Shown here piece by piece: positions 37,501 through 47,296 of a stretch of DNA of 64,000 nucleotides. Position numbers and translations under genes: made by a program. The first letter of the stretch is position 1; each line of letters starts with the position of its first letter. Location of the stretch: contig VWZP01003889.1 of the NCBI GenBank assembly GCA_013396995.1, positions 1,651,526-1,715,525 of the forward strand. Direction: 5' to 3'. The DNA comes from Dicaeum eximium. Its lineage: Eukaryota; Chordata; Aves; Passeriformes; Dicaeidae. Under the pieces are notes generated by a model that had not been told where the DNA came from, made no database searches, and saw only the letters and a program-made list of their open reading frames with translations.

Positions 37501-40500
37501 GTTCACAGGCAAGGTTTAATAAACTCTTGCACATGACCCCAGCTGCTCAGCTGTGAAAGCAAAGCTGTCTACATGATGAGGACTCAGTACCACAACTTTC
37601 CCAGGCCAAAGAACTCTTTTACATGTTGCTAAATCCTCACTGAAATTCAAGAACTCTGTTAGGTGACAGTAACTTGGAACAAGGAGGAAGCAATTAGGAC
37701 CTTCAAGCCATGTGATTTAAATGTTGGCTGCTGGTCTTCATTGATTTTTAAGGTAAATATAGTTAAGTAAATTTGCAGTTGCTGGGGTGAAGTTTTAAAT
37801 TATCCTTGTCCAAGACGAGATGATTGCAATTTGGAAGACTTTGTTGCGGGTGTGTTCCCTAGTTGTGAGGATTGCAGTCAAGTAACTGAGTTAGAGGGTC
37901 CCCACAACTTTTCCTGTCACAGTAAGGTCAAAATCTCACTCTCAAAACCTTGTAACAGATCTTACCTGTTTTCCTGCTCCTAAAGGAGAGATGTATACTA
38001 AGTGCATAACTCCTATGGGAAGGGATGATGGGGTATTTGAGGCACCCTGTTCATGTGACAGCAACTTTAATCATGTGCATTTATTCAGCCTTTACCTGAG
38101 CTTAAGAGCAGATCATTTTCAGTCGTTCTGTTCCTTGCCTCCAGGGAAAGAATCTCCACACACTTTTCTTCCTCCCTTTTCAGGACGCTCAGAAGGTCAC
38201 AGACAGGTGGAATAGCTTTGATCTACAAATTTTAAAAGCAGTGGAATCATTTCTCCTTTTAAAACTTATAAAATCTCAACAGAATCTACCCTTTTTATGC
38301 TCATATTCCCCATGCAAATCTATCACTCGATTGTGGGCAATATTTCCTTGAAATACAGACAATTTTCCCAATTAAGTCTGCATTTTTGTAGTAGCAGCAG
38401 GCAAGCACAGACTGAGTTTATGTCTTCTCCCTTTTGCTGACATTACTGACATTGAGAAAAATGTGTTACTCTGCTAAATTTAGTACACAAACAGGATGCT
38501 CTTCCAAAAGACTGCAGAAACATCCAGGACACTGCTGGAGTCTCCTAGAGCAACAGAGAATTAATCACTCACCCATGTCTGTGTTAAACCACACACCTGG
38601 CAGGTCATTTTCCTGGGCACAAGTGATCCAAATATGCCCACTGGTTGCAGACCACCCAAGCCTGTTTCACTGCTACCATCTGGTAGCTGCAGGAGCCCAC
38701 CTGAACGCAGAATCTCACCCAGGTTTTTGTGAGAACCTAGATGGTAATCTGTTCTAAGATCATTTCGTCATCTTCCTGTCCTCCTTTCCCATAAAACCAT
38801 GTGGAAATGTTAGTGTCCACTCAATCCTGATGTAGCAATTAAATGTGTGTTTATGTTTTATGCAGCTGGACCAAAATGGGTGAAAAAACCAAACAGCTAC
38901 AGGCCATTAAAATGACGAATATTGAAAATCATTACAAAATTATTTACAGGACAAGGTCTTAACAGTTATGTCATTCAGAAAAGAAGTACTTTTACCCTTT
39001 CTGTTATTTTACAAGTGTCTATTCTTTTTGACACAAGAAACCTGAATATAAGTGGATGCCCATTATAATGAATTAGATAATTTCTCTCTAATGGATAAAA
39101 CCAAAATCTCTATAAATTCTCATTATGGAACTTTTATGTACATATATATATATAAAAATGCATATGTATGTATACACATAATGAAGAGATTAAAAGCCAC
39201 TCATCAGGCTCCGTTAGTTGAAAAATATCAGATAGAATTTGTTTATGTTCTTTGTTCAAGAAAGTAAACCCTGCAGCATCACATTACTGATCAACTTAAT
39301 AAATCTTGTAGCATTGCTGATCGCTTTCAGATTAGATTTGGGAGAAAGAACAATCCCTGTAAACCTTGTAATGAGAACTATTACTTCTCTACAATTAAAT
39401 TTTAGCATAGCAGACATTAGAGACCATATTCCCATTATTTTGGCTGGAAATTTTTTGAGTATTATATTTCTGAACAAAGTTTGATCTTTTCAGCAGTGTA
39501 TCGTACCTTATCTAATGGTCTTGTGCGTAAACTTGTGTTTAACTTCAGTATCCTTCTCCCTTGACTTTTTGTGTCATGAAACCAATGAACTAGAAACCAC
39601 CTGGTTTTGCACAATGTAATAAATTTTCTGGAATCACACATGCAAAGACTTTATATGAAAGAAACTCTCTTCTGATGCCAGGATTTGAATGCTGAGCATT
39701 TGAAGTGGCCAACATAACCAGTCTGGTTTGTGTGCAGGCTGTTAAGATGATACTGAACATATGTAAAAATAAATGCTAGGAGTCAGGTTAACAATGATCT
39801 CAGAAACATGGGGATACTCCATCTTCAAAAAGCCTCTACATGGTGTGGGCACTGTTTTCCTTTAAGAAATGTGGGTCCTAAGAAAGTTTTTGTTTTAGAA
39901 AGATTTAAATTCTCTGTTATGTCTTTATGGCTAGAGGGAGGCCACACAGTTTTAGCACACCCAGTTGTGAAGATCACCCTGATCTGATACAGCATTACTT
40001 TCTTACAATAAATGTGTTGTTCAAGCAGGAGTACAACATAGGTAGTGCCTTACAATTACTGTTCTACCCCACAAAGTGATGTCCACCCTATTCCTCTAAA
40101 CAGCTGAATACCCCTTCCTGGTAATAGATGTGTAACTAACAGGATTTTAAGCCCAGGGGAAGCAGAGAACTTCCAGGTGTGGGTTTAAAGACCTTGTTTT
40201 CTGCCACACTGTCCCTGAGCCAGTCTGTGCCAACACTGGCATCTGAGGGGGCAGGCTGGGTGTGAGCGCTCCGATGTTTGCGGAGCGATGCGAAATCTGC
40301 TTCCCATGCCGTGGCCGGATAACCCCACTCTGCTACCAGCTGTGCTCAGTCTCACTCGTGTTTACCATCCACAAGTGGGAGCAAACAGCCTGCCCCTGCT
40401 GCTTGAGAACGAGGAGGAAAAGGGGCTGCTCTACGTGCGGTTTCTATGTCTCTTCCTAAACAGTTCCCTGAAACAGTTTTGATCTCCTTGACATTTCACC

Positions 40501-41755
40501 AGCTACTAAAAGGATAATTAACTCTAACCCAACTGAAATCAGGACAGAGAGAAAGACATCCTCATATTTTGTGTAAAGACAAGATACCAAACTCATTCCA
40601 AACAGAGATAACTGTGATAAATAGATCTCCAGAATGGGCAAAAAGCTGCAATATTGATAGCAACAGCCAAGACAGTTTTTAAAGTATGAAATGAATGGAT
40701 CTAAACTTTATTCAGAATCCACAGCTATTTAATTTTAAAATAAATGGATTTAGTGCAATGAGAGGATTTAAGGAGCAAAAGATGCCTGGCAGAATCAAAA
40801 CATGTATTTTTAAAGATTAGAAGAACCAATAGAAGAAAGTGCTCTTGGGGACACCCTGAGCAATGACATCTATTTACAGAATCCTTTAGGTAGTACTAAG
40901 AATAAGAAATCAGAATTACAAGAAAACCATCATAGTCACAACTTTTATTGCAGAAGATGATCAAAAGGCAAAAGGTTTGAAGATTGCATTCACTCTGCAA
41001 TTAAAATGTCTAGGCAGAGCTCAGTTTTTCTCACAGTTGGAGCCAAATTCCCTGCTGGGACAAATAAATTGATTTTTCCATTTGTTGCAATAAAAAGTGA
41101 TTTGATCCTTTCCTAACTTCTCACACCCTAGACATATTTCACCCCTGGTTTTATAAGCATTCAAAATCTGAATAACCTGAGCAGCACCTGGAGATCCCAG
41201 CTCAAGTTCCACTCTCCTTTCCGACTGATCCGAGCGCCTGGAGCTCAGCAATGACTATCTGCCACATAAATCTCATTAAACTCATAAAGCCAAAAAAAAA
41301 AAGAAACCAAACTTTGTGGTATAAACTTCACATTTGTTCAATCTCAGTCCAGGGAGGCACTGCTGGACATTTCCCCTTAAGGGATTGATTGCTGGTGTAA
41401 ATCAGTAAAGCTTCTCTGAATGGGATTAAATATTTTCTCCTTCATCACAGCACCTGCTGTGTTTGTCCAAGTGGGTTAGTAACACTTCTGTCTATATAAA
41501 GGTAGGGAAACTGAGGCATCCAGCATCTAGTCATCTGGTCACTGTCAATTAGTGCAGGAAGCAGCAGAAGCAAGAAGAAAATTTAAAAATCTCAGGTTCT
41601 ACACAGGTCTTTTTAAACAGAGACACCACAACTTCATGGAATAGAGGTGCTCAGCATTACTCAGGTAACATGTGATTCCATGCAAATGGGAATAAATAGA
41701 TCTGAGCACCTACCGGGACACTTGAAATCCAGAAGATCACCCAGATGGTCCACAT
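22248..41755 (-). CDS. SCTR: SCTR, secretin receptor (class B GPCR); exons 3-13 clear, exon 1 tentative, exon 2 not found
   Basis: Minus-strand exons in transcript order are 33926-33816, 29945-29842, 29562-29465, 28464-28332, 27509-27356, 27266-27206, 26663-26594, 23975-23884, 23791-23653, 23474-23433 and 22424-22248 (stop included). Sizes 98, 133, 154, 61, 70, 92 and 42 nt and all phases match the class B receptor gene plan. Secretin-receptor hallmarks are MWDNMSCWPSS in the ectodomain, CTRNYIHMHLF after TM1, NYSWLLVEGLYLHTLL in TM3, CWDIN before TM5, LLLIPLFGVHYIIFAF in TM6 and FLNGEVQLEVQRKW at helix 8. The receptor binds secretin and signals through Gs and cAMP at the plasma membrane of duct and other cells. 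PTHR, VIPR1, ADCYAP1R1 and GHRHR were considered; the sequence and the DBI/TMEM37/CFAP221 neighbours fit SCTR. Exon 11 carries a four-residue insertion. Confidence 0.92.
22569..22587 (+). repeat. Short interstitial telomere-like repeat in SCTR intron 12
   Basis: Three tandem GGGTTA units (AGGGTTAGGGTTAGGGTT) match the vertebrate telomere hexamer. The array is very short and lies in the intron between the last two SCTR exons. Chance or a double-strand-break repair scar are both possible. Confidence 0.7.
24662..24686 (+). repeat. (GTCT)n microsatellite
   Basis: About six tandem copies of the tetramer CTGT/GTCT occur in a CpG-rich patch inside the SCTR intron between exons 9 and 10. Confidence 0.85.
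26594..29562 (-). other. SCTR: SCTR exons 5-9: TM1 to start of TM5
   Basis: Exon 5 (98 nt) encodes TM1 (YTIGYCTSLVTLMIALVILA). Exon 6 (133 nt) covers intracellular loop 1 and TM2. Exon 7 (154 nt) covers ECL1 end, TM3 with its conserved Cys, and the TM4 start FIALGW. Exon 8 (61 nt) completes TM4 and exon 9 (70 nt) gives ECL2 CWDIN and the start of TM5. Every junction keeps phase. Exon 6 is preceded by an acceptor whose pyrimidine tract is an uninterrupted run of 31 T on the coding strand. Confidence 0.9.
28469..28499. repeat. Homopolymer A31 (T31 on the SCTR strand)
   Basis: An uninterrupted run of 31 A on the plus strand. On the minus strand it forms the polypyrimidine tract of the SCTR exon 6 acceptor, ending TTGCAG. 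No target-site duplication or SINE body was seen next to it. Confidence 0.95.
29842..33926 (-). other. SCTR: SCTR exons 3-4: hormone-binding ectodomain
   Basis: Exon 3 (33926-33816, 111 nt) encodes RCAGMWDNMSCWPSS and CPEFFQML. Exon 4 (29945-29842, 104 nt) encodes FVYRNCTSEGWSD, then ACGYNVNDTTNEAR. Together they hold the cysteines, the buried WDN Trp and the GW motif of the class B ectodomain, with N-glycosylation sequons NMS, NCT and NDT. The exon 3 acceptor has two AGs four bases apart (CCCAG|GCAG), so its first base could be 33926 or 33922. Phase cannot settle this without exon 2. The intron between these exons is about 3.9 kb and holds no other gene I can support. Confidence 0.85.
34100..34160. 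repeat. Imperfect tandem duplication of about 30 bp
   Basis: CTGGATGAGACAGAGCAAGT and CTGGATAGGACAGAGCAGGT follow each other in tandem inside the large SCTR intron. They are separated by a short CCTCCTGAGAC spacer and differ at a few positions. Confidence 0.6.
34392..34480 (+). repeat. CR1 LINE 3' fragment
   Basis: The sequence around GGTTGGACCAGATGATCC, ending TTCTGTGATTCTGTGA, is a typical CR1 3' end in plus orientation, heavily 5'-truncated. It lies in the intron upstream of SCTR exon 3. Confidence 0.75.
34512..34655 (-). mobile_element. tRNA-Ile-derived SINE with CR1-like tail (TguSINE1-like)
   Basis: On the minus strand the right-hand part reads ATTAGCTCAGCTGGTTAGAG, then CATAGTGCTAATAATG and GATCCCCAAACGGGCCA. 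This closely follows a tRNA-Ile gene, with an intact polymerase III A box (TAGCTCAGCTGG) and a decayed B box (GGTGTGATCCC). It continues into a CR1-like 3' tail at 34512-34570. A tRNA-Ile head joined to a CR1 tail is the structure known for TguSINE1 of songbirds. It is not a working tRNA gene: stem and loop bases have decayed and there is no terminator directly after the acceptor stem. Confidence 0.75.
34661..41713. other. SCTR: Presumed SCTR introns 1-2, exon 2 not located
   Basis: If SCTR starts near 41.7 kb, the roughly 100-nt exon 2 should be in this interval on the minus strand. It should encode a Cys followed by an acidic CxxxL-type helix. Several good donors exist (for example before 37230, 37971 and 38572), but no exon behind them gives a secretin-receptor-like peptide. 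I see no other gene here. Confidence 0.5.
40267..40287. repeat. CpG-bearing 7-bp inverted repeat
   Basis: CGCTCCG (40267-40273) and CGGAGCG (40281-40287) flank a 7-nt loop, within a small CpG-rich patch in otherwise CpG-poor SCTR-side sequence. No function is evident. Confidence 0.7.
41714..41755 (-). CDS. SCTR: Possible SCTR exon 1 (signal peptide)
   Basis: Reading minus from an ATG at 41755, 14 codons spell MWTIWVIFWISSVP and run directly into a GTAGGT donor (41713-41708). A short hydrophobic start followed by a good donor, in the right place and orientation upstream of SCTR, is what exon 1 of a class B receptor should look like. Against it: the exon ends in phase 0 whereas related genes often split in phase 1, there is no CpG island, and exon 2 was not found to confirm the join. 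Confidence 0.35.
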
Positions 41756-44700
41756 AGTCAATCACAGTCTGTTTTTTTCATCCCTCATGCATCAGAGGTC
41801 AGCAGGCTGTTTGTATGCACTCCAGTGTGGCTCCTAGCTCTTTTCACTTCATCCTTTTCCCTCCTTTCTTTTTTCCCTTCCCAGCTTTGACCATCCTTAG
41901 CTAATGTTTCTCTCCAGCTGCTGAGCTCTAGAGAGCATCAACAGTGACAGAACCCCCCGCCTCCCTTCCACCCTGCAAACTCTCCTCCTCCTCTGGACAG
42001 AAGCGCCCTGTCCCAAGAATTACAGCACCTCTCTTGAGCATGTTCCTACTGCTGTCTGCCTCCCTTCCTGGCTATTATTCATTGTTATCGATGGCTGTCG
42101 CTGGGCAATGATCATTCCTCATGCTGCTCCCACGATAAGGAACCAAGCAGGACCTCCCTGTAAGGTATCAGCCCCATAATGGCAGGGGCAAACAATCCAG
42201 GGGAAGTACGGCCGTGGAATAAGTGCTCTGCTGAGAAGCCGAGTTGGAGGAATGTGATTCAGGCTGCCTGCACTGCTTCTGCTCTCGATAGCTCTGCACA
42301 TGCTTGCCACAGGGAGCACACATCCCTGAGAGCCAGAAATCTGGAAGCTGGCAGAGCCTGCTGCAGGTGAGCCACCTGCCTGCATGTCCCACCAAGCCCA
42401 GCTGAGCACAGCTGTCAGAGCTGAAGACAACTTCTAGTCTGGGATAAACAGGGAATCTGCCCTTCCCTTCCAAAGAAGACTCCAAATACTCCCTAGATTT
42501 CACTCTCTTATGCAGCATCTGAAGAAACAGCCAGTCTGCATTTCATCCTAATGCTACAGGCTGCAAGGTCTCATTGCATTTGGATCCCACTGGTACCTCA
42601 TTGCTGGGATGTAGATTCCAGACATCCTGGGTTTCCCAAAAACATTTCATTGGCAGTCCCCTCACCTGTCAGCAGAGCACTCTTTGTTGTTCCTGGCTTT
42701 GTTTCTGTGGCAAAACTGTTGTAAAGGGACTGGGTGTGAGCTCCTGCCTGCCAAGGCAGGCACTCCAAACCCTTGCTGGTCACATTCACTTCTAGCACAA
42801 TACTGAATACGGCTTCAAAAAAGATCCAAAGTTTGCACTGTGTACCAGTGCTCCTTCTCAAAGCATAACAGTCCTCAGCTAGTCTCAAAACATCTTTTAC
42901 CACCTATTCCAATTTACCATCACCAGACAGGTCAAATTTAATGAAGGACTGCCCAGAACACAGATGTGCTCCAGGTTTACCAGTAAACTCAATGACAAGG
43001 AAAAATATATGTCTAATTGCCTGTGCACTGAAAATCCTGCCATTGGATTAAACAAGTCATCCACTGAGCAGCACAGTGAAGGAATTTGGGTTGCCTAGCA
43101 AGTGCTCCCCTTTCCATGCCCCTCCTGACTCCAGCCCATCTCTATATGTGCTCTGCTGAGTTGCAATGCTCCCTCTTTCCCTACACACCACCCTCATGTC
43201 TCCCCAGAGCCCCAGAGCAGCAGCCAGGCCAGCGGCAGCATTTGCTTAACCCCACACTAGCTCTGTCCTGCTCATCCACCACACTCACACAGCATCCTTT
43301 CCGCCCCAAATGGCAAATGCTTCGGTCTTCCTTGCCCCAGTCCACACTAAACTTGTAGTGATTTTCATTTCTTGAAGACATCTGCTTCCCCACAGAGTTT
43401 GGTTGAAAACATCAGAGAGTTAAACAAACAGTTGAGAGGGGGTCTGAGAGGCAGACAGACAATGTCACTGTAGTAGTCTGAAGAAACCACACTGACAATG
43501 CTGCATCATCTTGGTGCGGCGCCAAGTCCTTCTCTCTCTTCCTTTGGCTGAAGGAATATTTTATTATTCCATTCATATTGCAGCATCTTCCCCTGAAAGC
43601 CAGCACTCCTTCTTGCACTTATGTAACTGTGAGAGCTTTGCTTCTGAATGTACTTTGGAGTGTGGGCTTTTTCCAAAATAGGCCCAGGAGTCTGGAGAGT
43701 CAATGTTGGATTTAAACACCAACAGTGTGAATTAATATTTTGTGATCCTCCCATTTTATTCACGTGCAGGCTGAGTGTTTGAAAGAAGATGGATGCAAAA
43801 TAAAACCTGGGAAATTCTCACCTGTGCAAACCTTTGCTTGACTCACAGCAGATGTCAGCCCAGTGGGACAGAGAGGGAGAGCTGGGAAACCTAACAGCAG
43901 CAGCAGACTGCAAAGAATTATTTCCAAGAATTCACAGAGCCCCAAATGAGGTGTTTGTTTAAATAAACAATAGCTGTGTGCATTTGCTTTTATATCTACT
44001 ACATATACCCCTTGTGAATTTGTCACAGCTGGAATTTCTTTCAAGTCTGATATCTAAAGCAGGAAAGAAACAGCCAAATTTGTTCACACAATTTTGAAAG
44101 ACTTTTCACTTTAACTTTAGGAGTAAATAAAAGAAATTACTTTGCTTTGTACTATTCTGATTGTAGGATTGTTTACTTACCAAACACTAACCATCTTTGA
44201 TTGTAAATATTTATTTATTAATACATAAAAACTCCATTAGTCCTTGAAACAACTACATTTTCTCCTCCGTTTGCTAAATAATTAAATTGTTTGCAATGAC
44301 TTTACTACTGCTTGACAATCAGGCCACACATTTTTCATCTGACATTTGGAATACAGAGATGAAACTGAGGCAAGAATCACCTATTTAAACTCTGGTTAAT
44401 GTTCTTTATTTATATCAGCCTTCCCAAGGAAATCTGAAGGTTTGTTGGCTGATAACCCTCTCTTTTCACCTACCTTTTCCACTCATTTGCTGCTTCCCAG
44501 GAAACTTAACAGAGTGCTTCTCCAGAGATGCATCATGTCTAGACCCTCTGATGTGGAAGCAGACATGGTTTTTGGTTTGCACTCAGCTATCACTGTCCAA
44601 ACAGATTGATGAACATGTGAATTGTGAGAAGAAATATGTTCTATTTCACCTCTATGTTAGAAAAACTGAAAGTGCACAATTTTATTCTTAAAATACGTAA

Positions 44701-45299
44701 GGAAAAAACTCGTTGTTGAAATAATTCTGGCTTTCAATAATAAGTCTATATTTAAGACATCATGACAAGGGTATAGGAATAGTTTTTTCTAACCATAAGC
44801 AATTACATCTTACTAAGTATGGGAACTATGTTCTGGGACCTGAATTTTATGATATGAAGATTTTCTTGCTCATGTATTTATCCAAAATGAATTTTGCACT
44901 GCTTTTGGACACATTTTACCCCTGTGTTAGAAAAACTGAAAGTAAATTATTTTATTCTTAGTCCAATTCACCTGTCTGAAGGAAAAAAAAAAAAAAAAAA
45001 AAGGAAGAAAACTTTGCTTTCTTTGCTTTCCCTTTTCCCCTGTACCTATTTAGGTAAAAAACCCTCATAATTTATCGCTGATATGAAAAATACACCGAAG
45101 AAAGTTTTCCAGGTGTACTTTCCAAGGGATGGCTCTTTAATGCTGAAAGCAAGAACATAGAAGTGGGGAAGGGTAAGGTGAGGGAAAGAGAAAAAGACTA
45201 TTTTAAAAAAAATAATATTGTAATAAACCTTTCAAAATCTGTTTTAAACCATGTAAGAACAATTTAGGTGTTAACAGATGAGAGTTTTTAAAGGGAAAG
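41756..45299. other. SCTR-CFAP221 intergenic region
   Basis: No coding exon was recognised. A signal-peptide-like minus-strand frame near 43815-43935 lacks a start codon. A 36-bp direct repeat (44655-44690 and 44925-44960) and a poly(A) run near 44983-45002 are the only structures I noted. Confidence 0.55.
44655..44960. repeat. Direct repeat pair, 36 bp, offset 270 bp
   Basis: TGTTAGAAAAACTGAAAGT begins both copies (44655 and 44925) and both end TTTTATTCTTA, with a few mismatches in the middle. The offset is exactly 270 bp. Upstream sequence shows only vague similarity. Confidence 0.7.
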
Positions 45300-45423
45300 A
45301 AGTCCCTCTCCTCTGTCTGCGGCCACACTCGGAATCCTGAAAACGACGCTTACTGGAGTAGAGAAAAAAAAAAAAAAAAAAAAAAAAGGCGAAAGAAAAA
45401 AAAAAACCTGGTTTCTCACACTT

Positions 45424-45461
45424 NNNNNNNNNNNNNNNNNNNNNNNNNNNNNNNNNNNNNN
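45424..45461. other. Assembly gap, 38 N
   Basis: A run of 38 N directly abuts the first resolved copy of a 39-bp minisatellite. Its length is probably an estimate; more repeat copies may be missing. Confidence 0.98.
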
Positions 45462-45594
45462 GCTCCGGGAGGGCTGACAGGGGAACCGGGCCGTACCCGG
45501 GCTCCGGGAGGGCTGACAGGGGAACCGGGCTGTACCCGGGCTCCGGGAGGGCTGACAGGGGCGATCGGGCTGTACCGGGGCTCCGGGAGGGCTG
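45462..45594 (+). repeat. 39-bp GC-rich minisatellite, about 3.4 copies
   Basis: Units start GCTCCGGGAGGGCTGACAGG at 45462, 45501 and 45540, followed by a partial fourth copy. The first two differ at one position (GGGCCG versus GGGCTG); the third is more diverged. The array continues into the gap on its left. Confidence 0.92.
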
Positions 45595-45780
45595 GGGGCT
45601 GTGGCAGCGGCAGGTTCGTGCTGTGTAGCAGCGATGCCTTTTCCAGCCCCCCGCAGCAGTAATGGCTTTCCACCCCATCCTTCATTGCGGTGAGGGGTGC
45701 GAGCAGCTCCGAGACACGAGAAGCGATTAGAGAGCCCGAGCGCTGACAAGGAGAACTTGGGCTGAGGGCGTTTGGGGTGA

Positions 45781-47250
45781 GTTTTGCCGTGGGCTCCCAG
45801 GGTTTCACAGCTCTGTTGGTGGCTTCACACACTCAGAAAGTCTCGATAGACACGGCTGTCATGGAAAATTTAAGAAAAGCAGGTATTCCGACATTCCAGG
45901 ACCTTAAGGATTTGTTCTGTATTAGCCCTTTGAGCAACACACTGTGTGTTACTGAAGTTGGTGAGCCATGATGGCATTATCGCTGTAAATTTTCAAAAAG
46001 GTTACACCAGGAATCCTTTGAGGAGACTTATGTCTCCCTACACCTTTCCAACCTTATGTTCCTGATGTGAAATGCTGACCAGGAGAAGGAGGGTGGCAGT
46101 GCTATAAATTAAAGTTGAAGAACACAAGTGGAAAAATGTAAGCCTTATCCTTATGTTTAGAAAATTTTTTCACAGTGTTTTTGTCTGAGTTTGGTCTTGC
46201 TACATCAGAAGAAAATTACTGTTGTGCACAATAATGCAATGCCTCTTACAGGTTTTCTGTTGTGAGTGGAAAATTTGTGCTTGGTGTAATTGAGTGGAAA
46301 ATATGAAGGCCAGGGTCCTGGTAGCACATTATTTTAAGCTTCTTGCTTATTTATTATTTAATACTGTACAAAACCATAAATCAAAACAGCACTTTATGAG
46401 CTTGAAGCACATCTCAAGTTGTGCCTGAAAGATCTAAAGCAGACTGGAAAATCAGACAAATACCAGAGATGAGACCATGAAGTGTAATGGGAGAGGTGCA
46501 CTAATGATTCAACTTTGAAACTGTTGAGTGCTGCCTGTTTGAGGGCTGAAAATCCCAGCATGGCTTTTGGATTCAGTGCTTGTTCCAGAAGTATCGTGTC
46601 TTTGTCTCCATGCAGTTCTCCAGTTCATACAAGAGCCAAGGGCTCTGTGTGCCCTATTTATGAAGGTAATTTCTGGTGGATGGATTGTGCCTGGTGTCTT
46701 TATTATGTAAAATTTACACTTGTCATTAGAGAAGTTTATGTTCTGATAACTCTGCATACTTAGCACAGGATCTGTAATGCCCGTGGCTTTCTGTGTTTAC
46801 AGTTATCTTCACTGAACAAATAACCCAGATGATGCTATCCAAACGAAATACTCAAATGCCAGATTTCTTATCCCTCATATTAATATTTAAAAATTAAAAA
46901 TTAATCTGCAAGTTAACAACTCAAACACCCAGAAGAGATTGAAAGAACATCTCTGCAGAAATCAGTTCAGATAGTGGAATTAACAGAATCTGCTCTCTTC
47001 CTCTCTGCTGGGGGACATGAAGGAAGAGAGAGATGTCAGTATCTGACCTGAAAGGCAAATGTCCCCAGCAAGGGACAGGAGGTTTCCTGGAATCATTCTC
47101 TCCTTGTACTTAGCACACACAGAGTAATCCACTTCAGCAAGGGAAAAAAGTAGCTCCCTCTCCTAAATGTTTTTAGGCAGTTTTGGGCAACAGATCATAC
47201 CAGTGCAAGAGAAGATATTTTGATAATTATGTTGTTTTCATTTGACACAG
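45781..47250 (+). other. CFAP221: CFAP221 5' UTR / intron 1 region
   Basis: No family-like coding exon occurs before 47251. A short frame at 45861 (ATG ... AAAGCAG followed by GTATTC) could be part of the first exon. If spliced to 47251 it would give only a 12-codon upstream ORF ending in TAG. The rest is AT-rich with nothing recognisable. Confidence 0.45.
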
Positions 47251-47296
47251 GCACTGAGGAATTTTAGTGCCATTGAGAGCCACTTTCTGTCCTAGC

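Larger units (their letters stand above)
45300..45780 (+). promoter_or_regulatory. CFAP221: CFAP221 GC-rich promoter region (gapped)
   Basis: A GC- and CpG-rich block begins here between SCTR and CFAP221, interrupted by poly(A) runs (about 45364-45387 and 45397-45406), a gap of 38 N and a 39-bp minisatellite. It lies 1.5 kb upstream of the first CFAP221 coding exon and is the only CpG-rich patch in the neighbourhood. It is therefore the likely promoter and site of the non-coding first exon. No clear RFX X-box was seen, though the gap may hide one. Confidence 0.55.

Noticed and set aside
37961..38020. Candidate minus-strand exon ending AACAG/GTAAGA
   Set aside because: Strong donor but very short open frames with no resemblance to the receptor ectodomain.
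38571..38625. Candidate minus-strand exon ending ACATGG/GTGAGT
   Set aside because: Good donor but the encoded peptide in every frame lacks secretin-receptor features.
41021..41251. Cys-containing minus-strand frame (GCEKLGKDQ ... CNKW) considered as SCTR exon 2
   Set aside because: Cysteine spacing does not fit the class B ectodomain and no matching acceptor/donor pair frames it.
43815..43935. Signal-peptide-like minus-strand stretch (LCSLLLLLGFPALPLCP) with a good CACAG/GTGAGA donor, considered as SCTR exon 1
   Set aside because: No in-frame ATG close upstream; the frame is open by chance for a long way. Kept only as a weak alternative to 41,714-41,755.
45861..45884. ATG at 45861 as the true CFAP221 start
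   Set aside because: Splicing from its donor to the acceptor at 47250 runs into an in-frame TAG before the conserved N-terminal motif; the ATG at 47297 has a better context and joins the family sequence.
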